A stretch of 64,000 nucleotides of DNA from Paraburkholderia sp041321145 (GCF_041321145.1 NZ_JBGGWA010000013.1:1-64000); one strand, 5' to 3'; shown: positions 1 through 9,457, counted from the first letter of the stretch. Notes: generated from the sequence alone by a model not told the origin. Program-made: numbers and translations.

Positions 1-528
1 ATAGCCGCGAAGCTCCAACCGCATCGGGGCACTCCGCGGTTTCCTCCATCGAGGCTTATTCGACGCCTGCCAACACGCGCAGAAACACCGTCACGTTCCT
101 GTGGCCGATGGCAGGCATCGAATCACCCTTAACGCTCATGGCCGATTGGGTGAGGTCGCCAACGGCCGCTTTTAGGCCAGCTCTGTCTGCAAAACCCGAA
201 TTTGTGCACTGACCGGTTTGGAGGAAGTCGTCCGACCGGAGCGGGTCGATCAGCGCAATTTAAGTCTGCCACTGCCAAAGCAATGTGAATCTTGACGGCG
301 CCCAAGATAGACACTTTTGCTCGGTATGGGTTGGCACTGACATGTCACTGGGTAGACACAGGGTCTTCTTGCTGCCTGCCTATTTCATTGCAGTGCTAAT
401 GAGGCACTTCCCTGTGCGACGGCGATTCCACTCCCTCACACACAAGCTGTCCAGTTCAGTCCCGTTATATAAGCTTCGGCTGCGTGTTCTGCTGCGTCGT
501 AGGTGAGCGGGATCGCTCACTGGAGTCG
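1..528. other. Leading stretch without a supported gene
   Basis: I see no convincing gene here. The short open frames have no good ribosome site and no family resemblance. Two copies of a TAGACAC word occur near 307 and 352, and an AT-rich TTATAT box near 464 could be the -10 of the next gene. It may be the tail of an element that begins outside the window. Confidence 0.4.
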
Positions 529-1476
529 ATGATCCGTGAGCCTGAGCACGCGTACATGTCGGGGCTCAACGACTTCCGGAACTATCTGATGGCCACGCAA
601 TGGGACATGAGCCGGCGGGAGCTGGTAGGGCGCACCTTGAATGCCGATGGATGTGTGCGCATTCAGGCCGATACACTGAGCTTCCAGACACGTATGGATC
701 TCCTGCGCTATCTGCTAACACTTGACGCGCTCGAGGTCGAGCGGGCCGAGCAGCACGACGCCGATCTTGCGGCGGGACGCATCGAAGACAACGCGGAGAA
801 CCGGGAGTTGTGCGAGGTGCAGTTCGAGATGATCACACCGGCTCAGCTAGTGGCGATCGATTTTATGCTGTCAATGCACCACTACGCGCCGCACGCTTTT
901 CCGGCGCTGTCCGCGTGGTACGAAGTGAACCGGCTGGGTAGGCGGTACGTCATTCCAAAGGTGGAGCCATTCCCCAAGGTTCCGGTACCAAACTATGGTT
1001 GGTATCACGTCGGGCGTTTCGATGCCGAGGCTCCGGCTGATGGTTTGCGTGATTATCTGGCCGAGCAGTGGAATCCATATCGGCACCCCCAGCGCATCTC
1101 GACGTATGCGCAAACGAAGCAGGGTGAACGGGTTGTCTATTTCGAGGAAAGCGATCAACTGCGCGCAGACGCTGTACGCGCTTGCGAGTTTGTCACCTGT
1201 TCATTCGATCACGACTGGTACTCGCGTGTCCAAGGCCATCCGGCGATCGAGTCCGCGCGCTTCTGGCTTAACGAAGCGATCCTGACGCTCCCGGCCGGAA
1301 GCGCTCAACGCTATCAGGACATGGCGGTGCGCGGTCAATACTTCGCGCGGCTCGCGGAGCGTTTGAATCTTTCGCCGACGGAACTGGACCGGTATCTCAT
1401 CGACAACGCGCTCAGTGATACAGAGGCGCGCGTCATCGAGGCTGGGCAGCTTGATCTATTCGCACTCGCTGCGTAG
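529..1476 (+). CDS. Conserved hypothetical protein, about 315 aa
   Basis: This is a soluble, charged protein with no signal peptide or membrane segment. I do not recognise the family. The frame is open from 484, but ATG 529 is preceded by GGAG; the spacing is short, so ATG 556 is another possible start. The C-terminal third (YFARLAERLNLSPTELDRYL) looks like a small helical DNA-binding or adaptor segment. It lies 76 nt upstream of the DpdA-like gene in the same direction, so the two may be co-transcribed and work together. Function is unknown. Confidence 0.7.
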   Translation: MIREPEHAYMSGLNDFRNYLMATQWDMSRRELVGRTLNADGCVRIQADTLSFQTRMDLLRYLLTLDALEVERAEQHDADLAAGRIEDNAENRELCEVQFEMITPAQLVAIDFMLSMHHYAPHAFPALSAWYEVNRLGRRYVIPKVEPFPKVPVPNYGWYHVGRFDAEAPADGLRDYLAEQWNPYRHPQRISTYAQTKQGERVVYFEESDQLRADAVRACEFVTCSFDHDWYSRVQGHPAIESARFWLNEAILTLPAGSAQRYQDMAVRGQYFARLAERLNLSPTELDRYLIDNALSDTEARVIEAGQLDLFALAA

Positions 1477-1552
1477 CCGTTAAACGACTCTTTTCTATCC
1501 CTCGCGGGGCATGCCCGCGAGGGGCTGCTCCGCACTTTTTTTGGAGTGGCAA

Positions 1553-2530
1553 ATGACTATAGGACCACGCGTTCCCGGCATGCCGGTGCAGCAGAAAAAC
1601 GCTCATGTAGATGACGGGCTCGTCGTGCGGGTCGGCATCCCTCATAGTGGCGGCCGGCTTGCGTTCCACGCTTTCAACGAGGGCTACCCGGCGATGGTGT
1701 CGGCGTCCGCATTCTGGAACCGGAAGACCGGTCAATTCCGCATCCCGCGAGCAACCGATCTGACGGAAATCGACTTTGCCCTGGATAGCGCGGGTTTTTC
1801 GGCGATGAAGCTCTTTCAGTCAAAAGGTGGACAAAGCGGAATTGCGGGCGTCTATCCCTGGACGATGGAGCAGTACGTCGAACTGGCATCCTGCTCAGGG
1901 GCGGCCTGGGTCGCCCAGCCGGATATGTGCTGTGAACCGGAGCTCGCAGCGGATCAGGATGCAGTCGACTATCGGGTGAACGCAACGGCAACGTTGCTCG
2001 AAGCGATGCTGCGGGTGGTTTATGCCTGGCAGGATCAGCTAGCGGCAAGTTGTAGCGCCGAGGTTGTGCAGAACACTGTCCGGATTCCCGTACCCGTCGC
2101 ACAGGGTTGGGAAGTCGACGATTACCGACGGAGCATCGACCTGCTGCTCCAAGTCTGGGAGCGGTGGATGCCGTGGATTGCGGCGCCGGTTCTCGTCGGT
2201 CTGGGTTCGGTCTGTCGGCGGCACCTGACGGATCGCCGGCACGGGCTGTTCGCCATCCTCGAAGGGCTCGAAGCGCACCTGCCGGCCGGTTCCAAACTTC
2301 ACCTGTTCGGCGTAAAAGGGCAGGCCCTGGAGCGCGTCAAGATGTATGACTGGGTGGCGAGCGTGGATTCCATGGCACCGGACTTTGCTGCCCGCGTGAA
2401 AGCGCGGCAGGCGGGGACGCCCAATACAATTGCTCACCGGGCGGCCGAGATGGACCGTTGGATGAGCAGTGCGTCGCGGCGGGTCGCTCCTCGGAGCGGC
2501 GATCAGTTTCGCCTTTCGTTCAACGGCTAG
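1553..2530 (+). CDS. DpdA-like / tRNA-guanine transglycosylase-related protein
   Basis: This 325-aa protein resembles the TGT superfamily branch that includes DpdA, which inserts 7-deazaguanine bases into DNA. Visible marks are D78-S-A-G-F in a substrate-binding position, AQPDMCCEPE at 121-130, which fits the conserved QDxMCE stretch, GLGSVCRRH at 216-224, and LHLFGVKG at 249-256 near the end of the barrel. ATG 1553 is chosen because TTGGAGTGGCAA precedes it; the upstream frame has no site. No dpd restriction genes or preQ0 synthesis genes are visible nearby, so it could act with genes outside the window or on another substrate. A rho-independent terminator follows. Confidence 0.7.
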   Translation: MTIGPRVPGMPVQQKNAHVDDGLVVRVGIPHSGGRLAFHAFNEGYPAMVSASAFWNRKTGQFRIPRATDLTEIDFALDSAGFSAMKLFQSKGGQSGIAGVYPWTMEQYVELASCSGAAWVAQPDMCCEPELAADQDAVDYRVNATATLLEAMLRVVYAWQDQLAASCSAEVVQNTVRIPVPVAQGWEVDDYRRSIDLLLQVWERWMPWIAAPVLVGLGSVCRRHLTDRRHGLFAILEGLEAHLPAGSKLHLFGVKGQALERVKMYDWVASVDSMAPDFAARVKARQAGTPNTIAHRAAEMDRWMSSASRRVAPRSGDQFRLSFNG

Positions 2531-2550
2531 GCGCCGATAGTATTGTGATC

Positions 2551-2588
2551 AGCCCGCGGGTTCCTCTGGAACCGCGGGCTTTTTTTTG
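2551..2588 (+). terminator. Rho-independent terminator after the DpdA-like gene
   Basis: AGCCCGCGGTT-type arms (2551-2561 against 2570-2580) close a short loop and are followed by eight T. It lies 20 nt after the stop of the DpdA-like gene. Confidence 0.9.
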
Positions 2589-2638
2589 CTGTGCGACCAG
2601 CGCCAGCATAATCGCAGTCGAGCTGCCAAATCGCGCGT

Positions 2639-4113
2639 TTAAACGGAGGGGCACAGAACGTCCACGCTCACATCGAAAAAGCCACTGCATCCGGTACAGC
2701 GGAACAACCGCCGTTTGATTTCCGCCGCCGTCCGCTTCCTGGTCCGTTTGAAGCCGTGCGGCCGTGCTTCCACCCGCTTCAGGCAGTGCGGGCAGTCCAT
2801 CATCGGCCACGGTGCCTTAAGGCCAAGTCGCACGCGTTTTTCGTAGTTACCCGCAGGATCGAGCGCCAGTAACCATTCGCGAAACCGCCTGACCCATGCC
2901 TTGACGACCTCTGGGGTTGTGCCCAGTTGATCTGCGGCATCTGCGAGCGGGCGATGCTGGGACAGAAGCGGAAGGATCCCGTAAGCGATGTCCTTCCGCA
3001 ACATCTTCGCCAATGGCGTACGGGTCGCCCTCGAATACAGACGGGCGCAAGCGCGACATGGAATTGGGGCAAAGGCGAGTCCGCGCGCCTGGCGGAAACA
3101 AGCCTCGTAACGTCGCGGCCGCAATGCGGGCAGGGTGGAGGGTCGACACTGTCCGACAGCACTTCATCGACGTGGCGTCACAGAAACTTCGTCAGTTCCT
3201 TGTCCTCAGCCCACCTGCGCGGCAGATGACTGTTCTGTCGCAGCGGCCCGCCGAAATCAAACCGGCCGGCGTCGAGCGGAGCGACCGGGGGCGCGGGCAC
3301 AACTGCTGGCGTAATGCGCGGCTCCGTCGTAACGGAACCCGCCTCGACACGCGGCAGATCTGGCGCGTCAAGTCCGGCGCGGCGGCGGCGCTCTGCCGCG
3401 TTCAGCGCCAGGTCGTTGACGACCACAACGGCGACAGCGCTGGAGTTTGAGTTCACGTTGAGCGGCCAATGGCAACCGCATGAGGGACATTTCACCTGCC
3501 GTCGGTTGTCAACGCTGAAGCCGCCATTATTGAGCTACCCCTCATACCCGCATCGGGTACAGGTCCCGTGCGGGCGGTACTTGAGCCCGAGCCGAACTAG
3601 CGGCGTCCAACGGCCGTCCGGATCGTTCAGTGCGATCAGTTGTCGGAACCGCATCAGCCAGTTCGAGATGGCGCCGTAGTCGATGCCGAGACGTCGCGAG
3701 ACTTCCTCGAGTGGCAATGGCTGGGACAATAGCCGGAAGAATTCCGGCATCTTCGTCGCGAACCGCAGTCGTGCAATGGGAGTTCCCGTCAGACGGGTGT
3801 ATAGGCGACGACAGTCGGCGCAGCGGAAGTACGGCACCGCGTGGTACGCGTTTGCCCGCGTATGAAACCGACCCCGGCCACCGTTGCAATGCGGGCAGGG
3901 AGGGATTGGAAGCGCGTCGACCGAATGCAGTTCCGCCCATAAGGTGCTGACAAAAGCCGTGAGCGCGGGAATCTCGCTCTCGCCGTAGTCACGGTCCTTA
4001 CCGCGCGTCAGGGGATCGTCTGCATTGAACACGGCGGTGAGTACGGAGACTGGTCCGGACCCGGTTGCCTGAACTTTCACGCTGCGTTTCCTTGCCATCA
4101 CATTTCGGGCCAC
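2639..4113 (-). pseudogene. Decayed DUF746-type zinc-finger/HTH protein, two repeats
   Basis: Reading right to left, one frame runs from 4113 (or ATG 4098) through an in-frame TAG at 3537-3535 and a TGA at 3180-3178. It then shifts frame near 3110 and continues to 2639. Each half carries the same module: CPHC, a second C-x2-C with R-x-LY, a helix-turn-helix-like stretch (LSQ..PLEEVSRRLGID and LSQHRPLADAADQLGTT), and RLGLK followed by CxxC. This matches the two-repeat DUF746 layout known in Burkholderia. With two nonsense codons and one frameshift it is very likely dead. The intact version was probably DNA-binding and transposase-like. Confidence 0.75.
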
Positions 4114-4161
4114 TTAGACAGACACCGATTTTAATAGTATCGCCGAGGGGCCGGCCAGGGA

Positions 4162-5706
4162 TCATCCTTGCCCCAGTGTGTCGAAGTCGCGGAAAACTTT
4201 GAGAAGGTCGTTGCGCAGTTCAGAGACATCCATTTCGTATCGCGCGCGTGTCAGACCGACATAGAGCAGGCGCTTTTCCTCGTCGGTCATCGTTGTGCGG
4301 CCGTCATCTTCGGTCCTGAAACGGAAATCGCCGCATACCTTGACCCGGTTCCATTCGAGACCTTTTGCCCGGTGGATCGTTGATACGACATAGTCTGCTT
4401 CGGCTTCCGGCGACGCGCGTGACAGGAGCTCGCGCAGATATGCTGTGCCTTCCCGGTCGATGATCTGGACGATCGGCAACAGGTCACGACCTGCATAACT
4501 CGCCGCGTACTCCTGGACGTCGCGCCACGTTTCGAAGAGCGCGAGCGATGCAGGGCTGAACGCGCGTTGCCCGCGCATCAACCGGTCGGCGCCGTCAGCA
4601 AATGCGAGGATCTCGTCGATGTTCGCGCGCACTGCTACCTTGTGGCCACTTTGCAACCCGTTTGCCAACGTTCCGATAACCGTTACGTTCTTCCGGCACA
4701 GGATTGCGTCGAAGGTACGGGCAGGGTCATGCTCTTCAAAAAAACTGGAGCTCACACCGCTCTGTCCGCGAATCGGCACACGTTCTCCGAGGAGGTTGAG
4801 AACTCGCGAGGCCAGCGCCGCGAAGTGAGGCCCGAAGCGGAAGGACTCCGTCAGTGCGCATTCCTTCGCCCTGATGTATTCCATCGCGTTGACCGCGCCA
4901 CGCCACTCGTAGATCTGCTGGTAGGGGTCGCCTACATAGATGATCTGCGCGTGCTCCTGCCGACGCAAGACGGAAAGCATCAGGCCGTCGCTATCCTGGG
5001 CTTCATCGAACAGGATGAAGTCGGCGCCGATCTGCGGACGGGATCGCTCCCACGTTTTCAGATACGTGTCCGGGGTGATGGCGGTCTTACCGTTCGGGTC
5101 GATGCTCTCGTTCCAGTGCCGAACAACGAAGGGCAAGAGCATCGCACGCAGCTCGTCTGCAGCCTGCTCGGTGATCATCTCGTCGACGGGTATATGCCAC
5201 ATCTCTGGCTCGTCCTGAGCTGACCGGCAGAAGCGTGCGGCGCCGTCGGCGACCAGCCGGCCGACCTGGAACGCCGAGAGTTCGATGTTCTTGCCGATCA
5301 CTGTGGGAACGCGCACCGGTCCGAGTCCATACCTGCTGGCGAGCATGTGAGGCGGCTCCTTGGGCAGATTCAGGCGCGCCGTGAGCGCGCGGGCGGAAGC
5401 ACGGAATGCGACCGAATGAACGGTCTGGCACATGACGTTGCGGGGAAACTTCCGCTTGGCTTCGGCGGCGATGTCCCGGTTAAAGGCGAGGTACTGGCCG
5501 CGCTTCGTGCTGAACCGCTCGGCAATAATGCCGAGCGTAGAGGTCTTGCCGGCGCCAGCGTACGCTTTGACCTTTACCGTCTCGCCGGCGGCAACTGTCT
5601 CGAGTGTATGGAGCTGCTCGTCCGTCGGTTTCAATGCTGTCATGACGTGCAAGGTGGGGTAGATAACTGCGACGTTTGCGTCGCAGTTGTTGGGCAACAC
5701 GAACAT
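4162..5706 (-). CDS. UvrD/Rep-like superfamily 1 helicase
   Basis: This is a superfamily 1 ATP-dependent DNA helicase of about 514 aa. Motif I is AYAGAGKTST, motif II ILFDEAQD, motif III VYVGDPYQQIYEWRG, motif V STIHRAKGLEW and motif VI RLLYVGLTRAR. It lacks the long accessory domains of UvrD, so it is closer to compact helicases carried by plasmids and islands. ATG 5706 follows AGGG at suitable spacing. ATG 5643 (MTALKPTDEQ) is also possible and would start just before the first family-like block. It is the most downstream gene of a minus-strand group with the unknown gene at 5797 and the recombinase at 6337. Confidence 0.85.
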   Translation of the reverse strand: MFVLPNNCDANVAVIYPTLHVMTALKPTDEQLHTLETVAAGETVKVKAYAGAGKTSTLGIIAERFSTKRGQYLAFNRDIAAEAKRKFPRNVMCQTVHSVAFRASARALTARLNLPKEPPHMLASRYGLGPVRVPTVIGKNIELSAFQVGRLVADGAARFCRSAQDEPEMWHIPVDEMITEQAADELRAMLLPFVVRHWNESIDPNGKTAITPDTYLKTWERSRPQIGADFILFDEAQDSDGLMLSVLRRQEHAQIIYVGDPYQQIYEWRGAVNAMEYIRAKECALTESFRFGPHFAALASRVLNLLGERVPIRGQSGVSSSFFEEHDPARTFDAILCRKNVTVIGTLANGLQSGHKVAVRANIDEILAFADGADRLMRGQRAFSPASLALFETWRDVQEYAASYAGRDLLPIVQIIDREGTAYLRELLSRASPEAEADYVVSTIHRAKGLEWNRVKVCGDFRFRTEDDGRTTMTDEEKRLLYVGLTRARYEMDVSELRNDLLKVFRDFDTLGQG

Positions 5707-5796
5707 TCTGTCAGCCCTGCGACGGAATACCGTCGGGGAAAGAGGCGGGAATAGCACGGCCTTTTGGCGGTTACTGCCCCGCAGTCCCTTCCGACC

Positions 5797-6261
5797 TCAG
5801 CGCAAGGCGCTAAGAATGTCCCTCGGAACAGCCAGCGGCTCCGCGTGACTGGTGTGTACTCGCGTGTGGCCCGCGACGACGGACTCGGACCGGATCGCCA
5901 CACGTTCCCGGAACAGTCCACGCGCCGTGGTGACATGTGTCGCTTCGTACGGATTGCCGCGCCTGATGTAATCGCCCACATCGAAATCGATGGGAAACAG
6001 GGACGACTGTCCGTCGTTCTCGACGACGAGCCGGATGGCGTTCAACGGCACACCGCGCAGGTGAGTGTCCAGAATGCGATTCAGGATCTGATCCCGGATG
6101 ATGGATGAGTCCATCGGACCCTGGTATTCGGCCTTCGTTTCAAGCAGATGGACAATCGCCAGACGCTCAGTTGTTGCGGTAAGCGCAATGCGGAATTGAA
6201 GGGCGCACGGCCGGCCCGTTTCATCGGGATAGGCCATGTCCGCGAACGATGTTTTGTATGG
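5797..6261 (-). CDS. Hypothetical protein, about 154 aa
   Basis: I do not recognise this family. ATG 6261 is chosen because CCGGAGTGCTGC precedes it. The protein mixes beta strands and helices, with EYQGPMDSSIIRDQILNRIL in the middle and a DVGDYIRRGNPYEATH stretch, and has no membrane segment. It lies between the helicase and the recombinase in the same direction. The gaps of about 90 and 75 nt allow one transcript. Confidence 0.6.
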   Translation of the reverse strand, partial: PYKTSFADMAYPDETGRPCALQFRIALTATTERLAIVHLLETKAEYQGPMDSSIIRDQILNRILDTHLRGVPLNAIRLVVENDGQSSLFPIDFDVGDYIRRGNPYEATHVTTARGLFRERVAIRSESVVAGHTRVHTSHAEPLAVPRDILSALR

Positions 6262-6336
6262 CATGCAGCACTCCGGACAAAGGTCTTGCCGGCACAGACG
6301 TACCGGCAAGACCAGCCTACGGAGTGGGACGCGAAG

Positions 6337-7254
6337 TCAAGTCGCCTGGGCTCTGATGGTGTCGCGGATGCGGGTAACGGTGCGATGACTGGTGAGGCCC
6401 AGCATTGCGCTCGTCTGCTCGTTGGTGCGGCCAGAGAGCAGCTGACGACGCGCGAAGGTATTGCGCAACACGCGCGGGCTCATGTCCGGCGCGGCAAAGC
6501 CGATTGCGTCCAGTGCGTCGCGGACGATCGCGCCCAGGAGTACATCGTTGATCGGTTTGTCGTCTGTGCGCGGCGCGGGGAAAAGAAGCGCGCCGTCGGG
6601 CGACGGATGAAGCCGTTGCCATGCCGCAAGCGCGGGCGTCGAGAAAGCGGGAAGGGCCACGGTCCTCTCGAGGCGTGCGCCTCGCTTCGGAACGAACACC
6701 TGCGGCCTTATCCCCTCGACGACGATGTCGCGCCATCGCGCGCCGCGGAGTTCGGCCGCAGTGAGGCCCGCGCCAAGCAGCAGAGCTACGACCGCGCGGT
6801 TGCGGCACAGGCGGCCATCGTCGCCGGCGTCGGGTTGGACATAGCCTTGCAGAGCGGTGTCTGCATCGGTATCGAGAAAGAGCGGTTCGGGCTCGTCCTC
6901 GGGCCAGGCGGCCGAGAGCGCGAAGGTTGCCGCCGGATTGCTGTGACGCAGGCCGACGTCGACCAGATGGCGACACAGCCGGTCGATCAGTTTGACGTAA
7001 CGCAGCCGGGTGGTCGTACCTGGCGCACAGCGGTTTTCGACGTCGTCAAAGAATGACTCAAGGTGCTCGGGCCCAAACGTCGCGAGTGCCGCGCCGCGCG
7101 TGACCAGATGGCGCAGGAACCGGTCGAACATCGCCTTGTGCTGCACGATCGAGCGTTGGGAGAACCGGCGGCGATCCGCGCCGGCCGCCTCGGTGGTCTG
7201 CCAATACAGGTAAGCGGTATGTGGCTCTGCTGTCCAGAGATGCGATTCGTTCAT
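6337..7254 (-). CDS. Tyrosine-recombinase-like protein lacking the catalytic tyrosine
   Basis: The 305-aa protein has a phage-integrase layout: an N-terminal core-binding region, then AAELRGARW with the first arginine and SPRVLRNTFARR with the second. The histidine normally before that second arginine is missing. The LGH box reads LGLTSH, and the last 20 residues contain no tyrosine. It therefore keeps the fold but probably cannot form the covalent DNA intermediate. It may bind DNA as a partition or regulatory protein, or be a dead relic. ATG 7254 begins the conserved part; a longer frame extends upstream to 7377 without a good ribosome site. Confidence 0.75.
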   Translation of the reverse strand: MNESHLWTAEPHTAYLYWQTTEAAGADRRRFSQRSIVQHKAMFDRFLRHLVTRGAALATFGPEHLESFFDDVENRCAPGTTTRLRYVKLIDRLCRHLVDVGLRHSNPAATFALSAAWPEDEPEPLFLDTDADTALQGYVQPDAGDDGRLCRNRAVVALLLGAGLTAAELRGARWRDIVVEGIRPQVFVPKRGARLERTVALPAFSTPALAAWQRLHPSPDGALLFPAPRTDDKPINDVLLGAIVRDALDAIGFAAPDMSPRVLRNTFARRQLLSGRTNEQTSAMLGLTSHRTVTRIRDTIRAQAT

Positions 7255-7291
7255 GGCATTCAGCACCTTATATACTGAAGTGACGTCATCC

Positions 7292-7876
7292 CTACGCCTG
7301 GCGAATCTCCGATCCGCCATTCGGTCTGCAGGAAGAGGGGGCTGTCGTCCCACCCTCATAGGCGTCGGAGATGGCACGCAGGCACTCAGCAGGACCGCCC
7401 TGGACGATCTTTGCCGCGCACGCGAGCATCAGGTTAAGGTGAAGCCCGAAATCCTCCACCAGGTAGCCGCGTTCGCAGACATCGCCGAGCCGTGTCGCGC
7501 TGCGTGGCACGCGCTCGCGCAGCGCGGCGAGATCCTCCCGATAAGCCCAGATGGGCTTCCCAAGCGCAGCCGCAAACCCGATTTCGAACGCGGTGCCGCT
7601 GTCCGGCTCGCCCGCGCCGCGAAAATCTGCCACGTTGGCCATGACGATATCCGCGCGTCCGATCGCGGCGAGGTTGGAGCGATAGATCCACGCAGCTTTT
7701 TCCTGCGGTGACAGGTCCGCCGGCGCCAGTGCATCGAGCGGGTAGAGCCCTTCGAATCCGGCGTCCGCGCACATACGCTGGAGCGAGCGACCGTAGTCGA
7801 GCGCATCGACGCGGAAAACGTCGAACCCCGCGAGATAGATCCGGGCCTTTGCAACGCCGTACTGCGCGCCGCTCAT
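7292..7876 (-). CDS. Nucleoside 2-deoxyribosyltransferase family protein
   Basis: Members of this family cleave or exchange the N-glycosidic bond of deoxynucleosides. The N-terminal YLAGFDVFR, the IYRSNLAAIGRADIVMANV block and DSGTAFEIGFAAALGKP, with the catalytic Glu in the last, are all present in about 194 aa. Its ATG overlaps the TGA of the upstream H-NS gene as ATGA, so translation is coupled. Pairing with a nucleoid protein on an accessory segment suggests a nucleotide-pool or phage-related role, but that is inference. Confidence 0.8.
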   Translation of the reverse strand: MSGAQYGVAKARIYLAGFDVFRVDALDYGRSLQRMCADAGFEGLYPLDALAPADLSPQEKAAWIYRSNLAAIGRADIVMANVADFRGAGEPDSGTAFEIGFAAALGKPIWAYREDLAALRERVPRSATRLGDVCERGYLVEDFGLHLNLMLACAAKIVQGGPAECLRAISDAYEGGTTAPSSCRPNGGSEIRQA

Positions 7877-8157
7877 TCGGTGATGCGGAAGCGTTCGAGG
7901 TCCTGATCCTTGAGCCAGTGCGGTGCGCGGCCGCGCCCGCTCCACGTTTCGCCGGTCTCGGGATGGCGATACTTCGGCGCCACCGGCACGCCGGCGTCCT
8001 TGCGACGCTTCCCAAAGACGTCTTCCGGCGTGAAGCCGAACTCCGCGACGGCCTCGCGCACCCGTTCGAGCGCCGCACTGGCCTCTTTCTTATGCGCTTC
8101 GGCGATCAGCTTTTCCAACTGCTCCTTCTGCGCAAGCAAGTCCCTATAGCGTTCCAT
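7873..8157 (-). CDS. H-NS family nucleoid-associated protein
   Basis: The 94-aa protein has an N-terminal coiled coil (about residues 1-45) for dimerisation and a C-terminal DNA-binding motif, KYRHPETGETWSGRGRAP, with the TWSGRG(R/K) signature. This is the short form typical of Burkholderia accessory replicons, which silences AT-rich foreign DNA. It is the first gene of a two-gene unit with the deoxyribosyltransferase and is divergent from the SET-domain gene across a 116-nt gap that should hold both promoters. Confidence 0.92.
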   Translation of the reverse strand: MERYRDLLAQKEQLEKLIAEAHKKEASAALERVREAVAEFGFTPEDVFGKRRKDAGVPVAPKYRHPETGETWSGRGRAPHWLKDQDLERFRITE

Positions 8158-8273
8158 TTCGTTGAATTTTCGTTGGTTATGATGGACGATTCTACCAGGC
8201 TCCAGCTGCCGTCAAGTCCGCAGCCGGGCCACACCAATGAGCGCACACTCGACATTCACTGCAACAGGTACTG

Positions 8274-8723
8274 ATGAAAAGAATTGCTGTCCGCCGCTCG
8301 GGCGTTCACGGTCGCGGCGTCTTTGCACTACATCCCATCAGGGAGGGCGAACTCATCCTTGAGTACGCCGGCACCGTCATGAGCTGGAAGCGGGCGATAA
8401 CCCGCCATCGTCGGTTCGGCAAGGAGGGGCACACCTTCCTTTTCGGACTATCCGATGGGCGGGTCATCGACGGTTCGCTTGGCGGCAACAGCGCGCGCTG
8501 GCTCAACCACGCGTGCGTCGCCAATTGCGAGGCCGTCGAGTCCAATGGAAGGGTACACATCCATGCGGTCTCGGATATCGACCCGGGCGAGGAGCTTTTC
8601 ATCACCTATGGGCTCTCGGTAGAGGGCCGCCTGTCGGCAGCCGTGCGGGCGCAGTACGAGTGCCGCTGCGGTCACCATCGCTGTCGCGGGACGATGCTCG
8701 CCGTGGCGGGACGCTTGACCTAG
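8274..8723 (+). CDS. SET-domain protein (putative protein lysine methyltransferase)
   Basis: The 149-aa protein is nearly all SET domain. It shows HGRGVF at 12-17, GNSARWLNHACVANC at 71-85 (the SAM-binding NH-x-C knot), DIDPGEELFITYG at 101-113, and a post-SET C-x-C-x4-C zinc site at 130-137. All hallmark residues are intact, so activity is plausible. Bacterial relatives are thought to methylate ribosomal, histone-like or host proteins. The neighbouring divergent H-NS gene makes that a candidate substrate, which is inference. Confidence 0.88.
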   Translation: MKRIAVRRSGVHGRGVFALHPIREGELILEYAGTVMSWKRAITRHRRFGKEGHTFLFGLSDGRVIDGSLGGNSARWLNHACVANCEAVESNGRVHIHAVSDIDPGEELFITYGLSVEGRLSAAVRAQYECRCGHHRCRGTMLAVAGRLT

Positions 8724-8816
8724 CGGCGGCGTCGGCAGATGCAACGCGTCGCCTGCATCTCTTCGTCCGCAGGCAACACGGTTCGGTCGTCAAGCGCGGG
8801 CACCGCCCACCCGAGC

Positions 8817-9281
8817 TTACCCGGCCCGGTCTGGCTGCGCCGCGGTTCTCGCCGCACGCAACCGTTCACGAAGCAGGACCTTCTCGACGACCGGCAGATC
8901 CGCGGCGAGCTCGTTGCATTTCTTGTGGGCCAGCGCCAGATTGGCGAGCCGCGACGAGCCTCCGTCTTTCTCTGATAGCAGGTGTTCAAGCGTGACGTTT
9001 TCATCTTCGAGCGCGGCACCACAGGAAAAGCAGTTACTGCAGTCCCGGGCGCGTAAGCTCCTTAGACGCGATGACCGCTTCTTCTGACTGGGATTAGGGG
9101 CATCTGGCGCTCTTCGTGCAGACGATCGAACTCCGTTTCCCAGTGGCCGCGTGAGCCTGATCGTCATCGGTGTCATGTGGACCAGTTCGGCCGCACCCTT
9201 CCCGATTAGAGCCATTGCACGTTCAAGCGAGCAGTTCGACGCCGCCACGCCAGCTTGATCCAATACCGAAACCGTAGACAT
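8817..9281 (-). CDS. HNH endonuclease
   Basis: The C-terminal half carries a CFSCG zinc knuckle followed by LEHLLSEKDGG and NLALAHKKCN, the H-N-H core with its second metal-binding pair. The N-terminal part (LERAMALIGKGAAELV) is the short helical segment common in this family. Total length is about 154 aa from ATG 9281; ATG 9299 is an alternative. No restriction partner is evident. It may be a remnant of a phage or intron-type nuclease. Confidence 0.75.
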   Translation of the reverse strand: MSTVSVLDQAGVAASNCSLERAMALIGKGAAELVHMTPMTIRLTRPLGNGVRSSARRAPDAPNPSQKKRSSRLRSLRARDCSNCFSCGAALEDENVTLEHLLSEKDGGSSRLANLALAHKKCNELAADLPVVEKVLLRERLRAARTAAQPDRAG

Positions 9282-9457
9282 TCCTGCTTCCGTTTCCATA
9301 CCAGGCGGCGACGCCAGGCCATCGACAATCATACGCGACCCGGCGCATGGGGCCGCGAATGGCTAAATCAGCCGCGACTTCCCAGCGCATCGGCGCCGCT
9401 CAATGAAAAATATTCTCCGGTCGATCCACCGGTGCCATTACAAACTGATTTCGGGTC

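Noticed and set aside
2639..4113. Stop-codon readthrough instead of decay
   Set aside because: Two different stops (TAG, TGA) plus a frameshift make readthrough unlikely.
6148..7056. 302-aa open frame on the + strand
   Set aside because: Shadow of the recombinase-like gene on the other strand; composition is atypical for protein.
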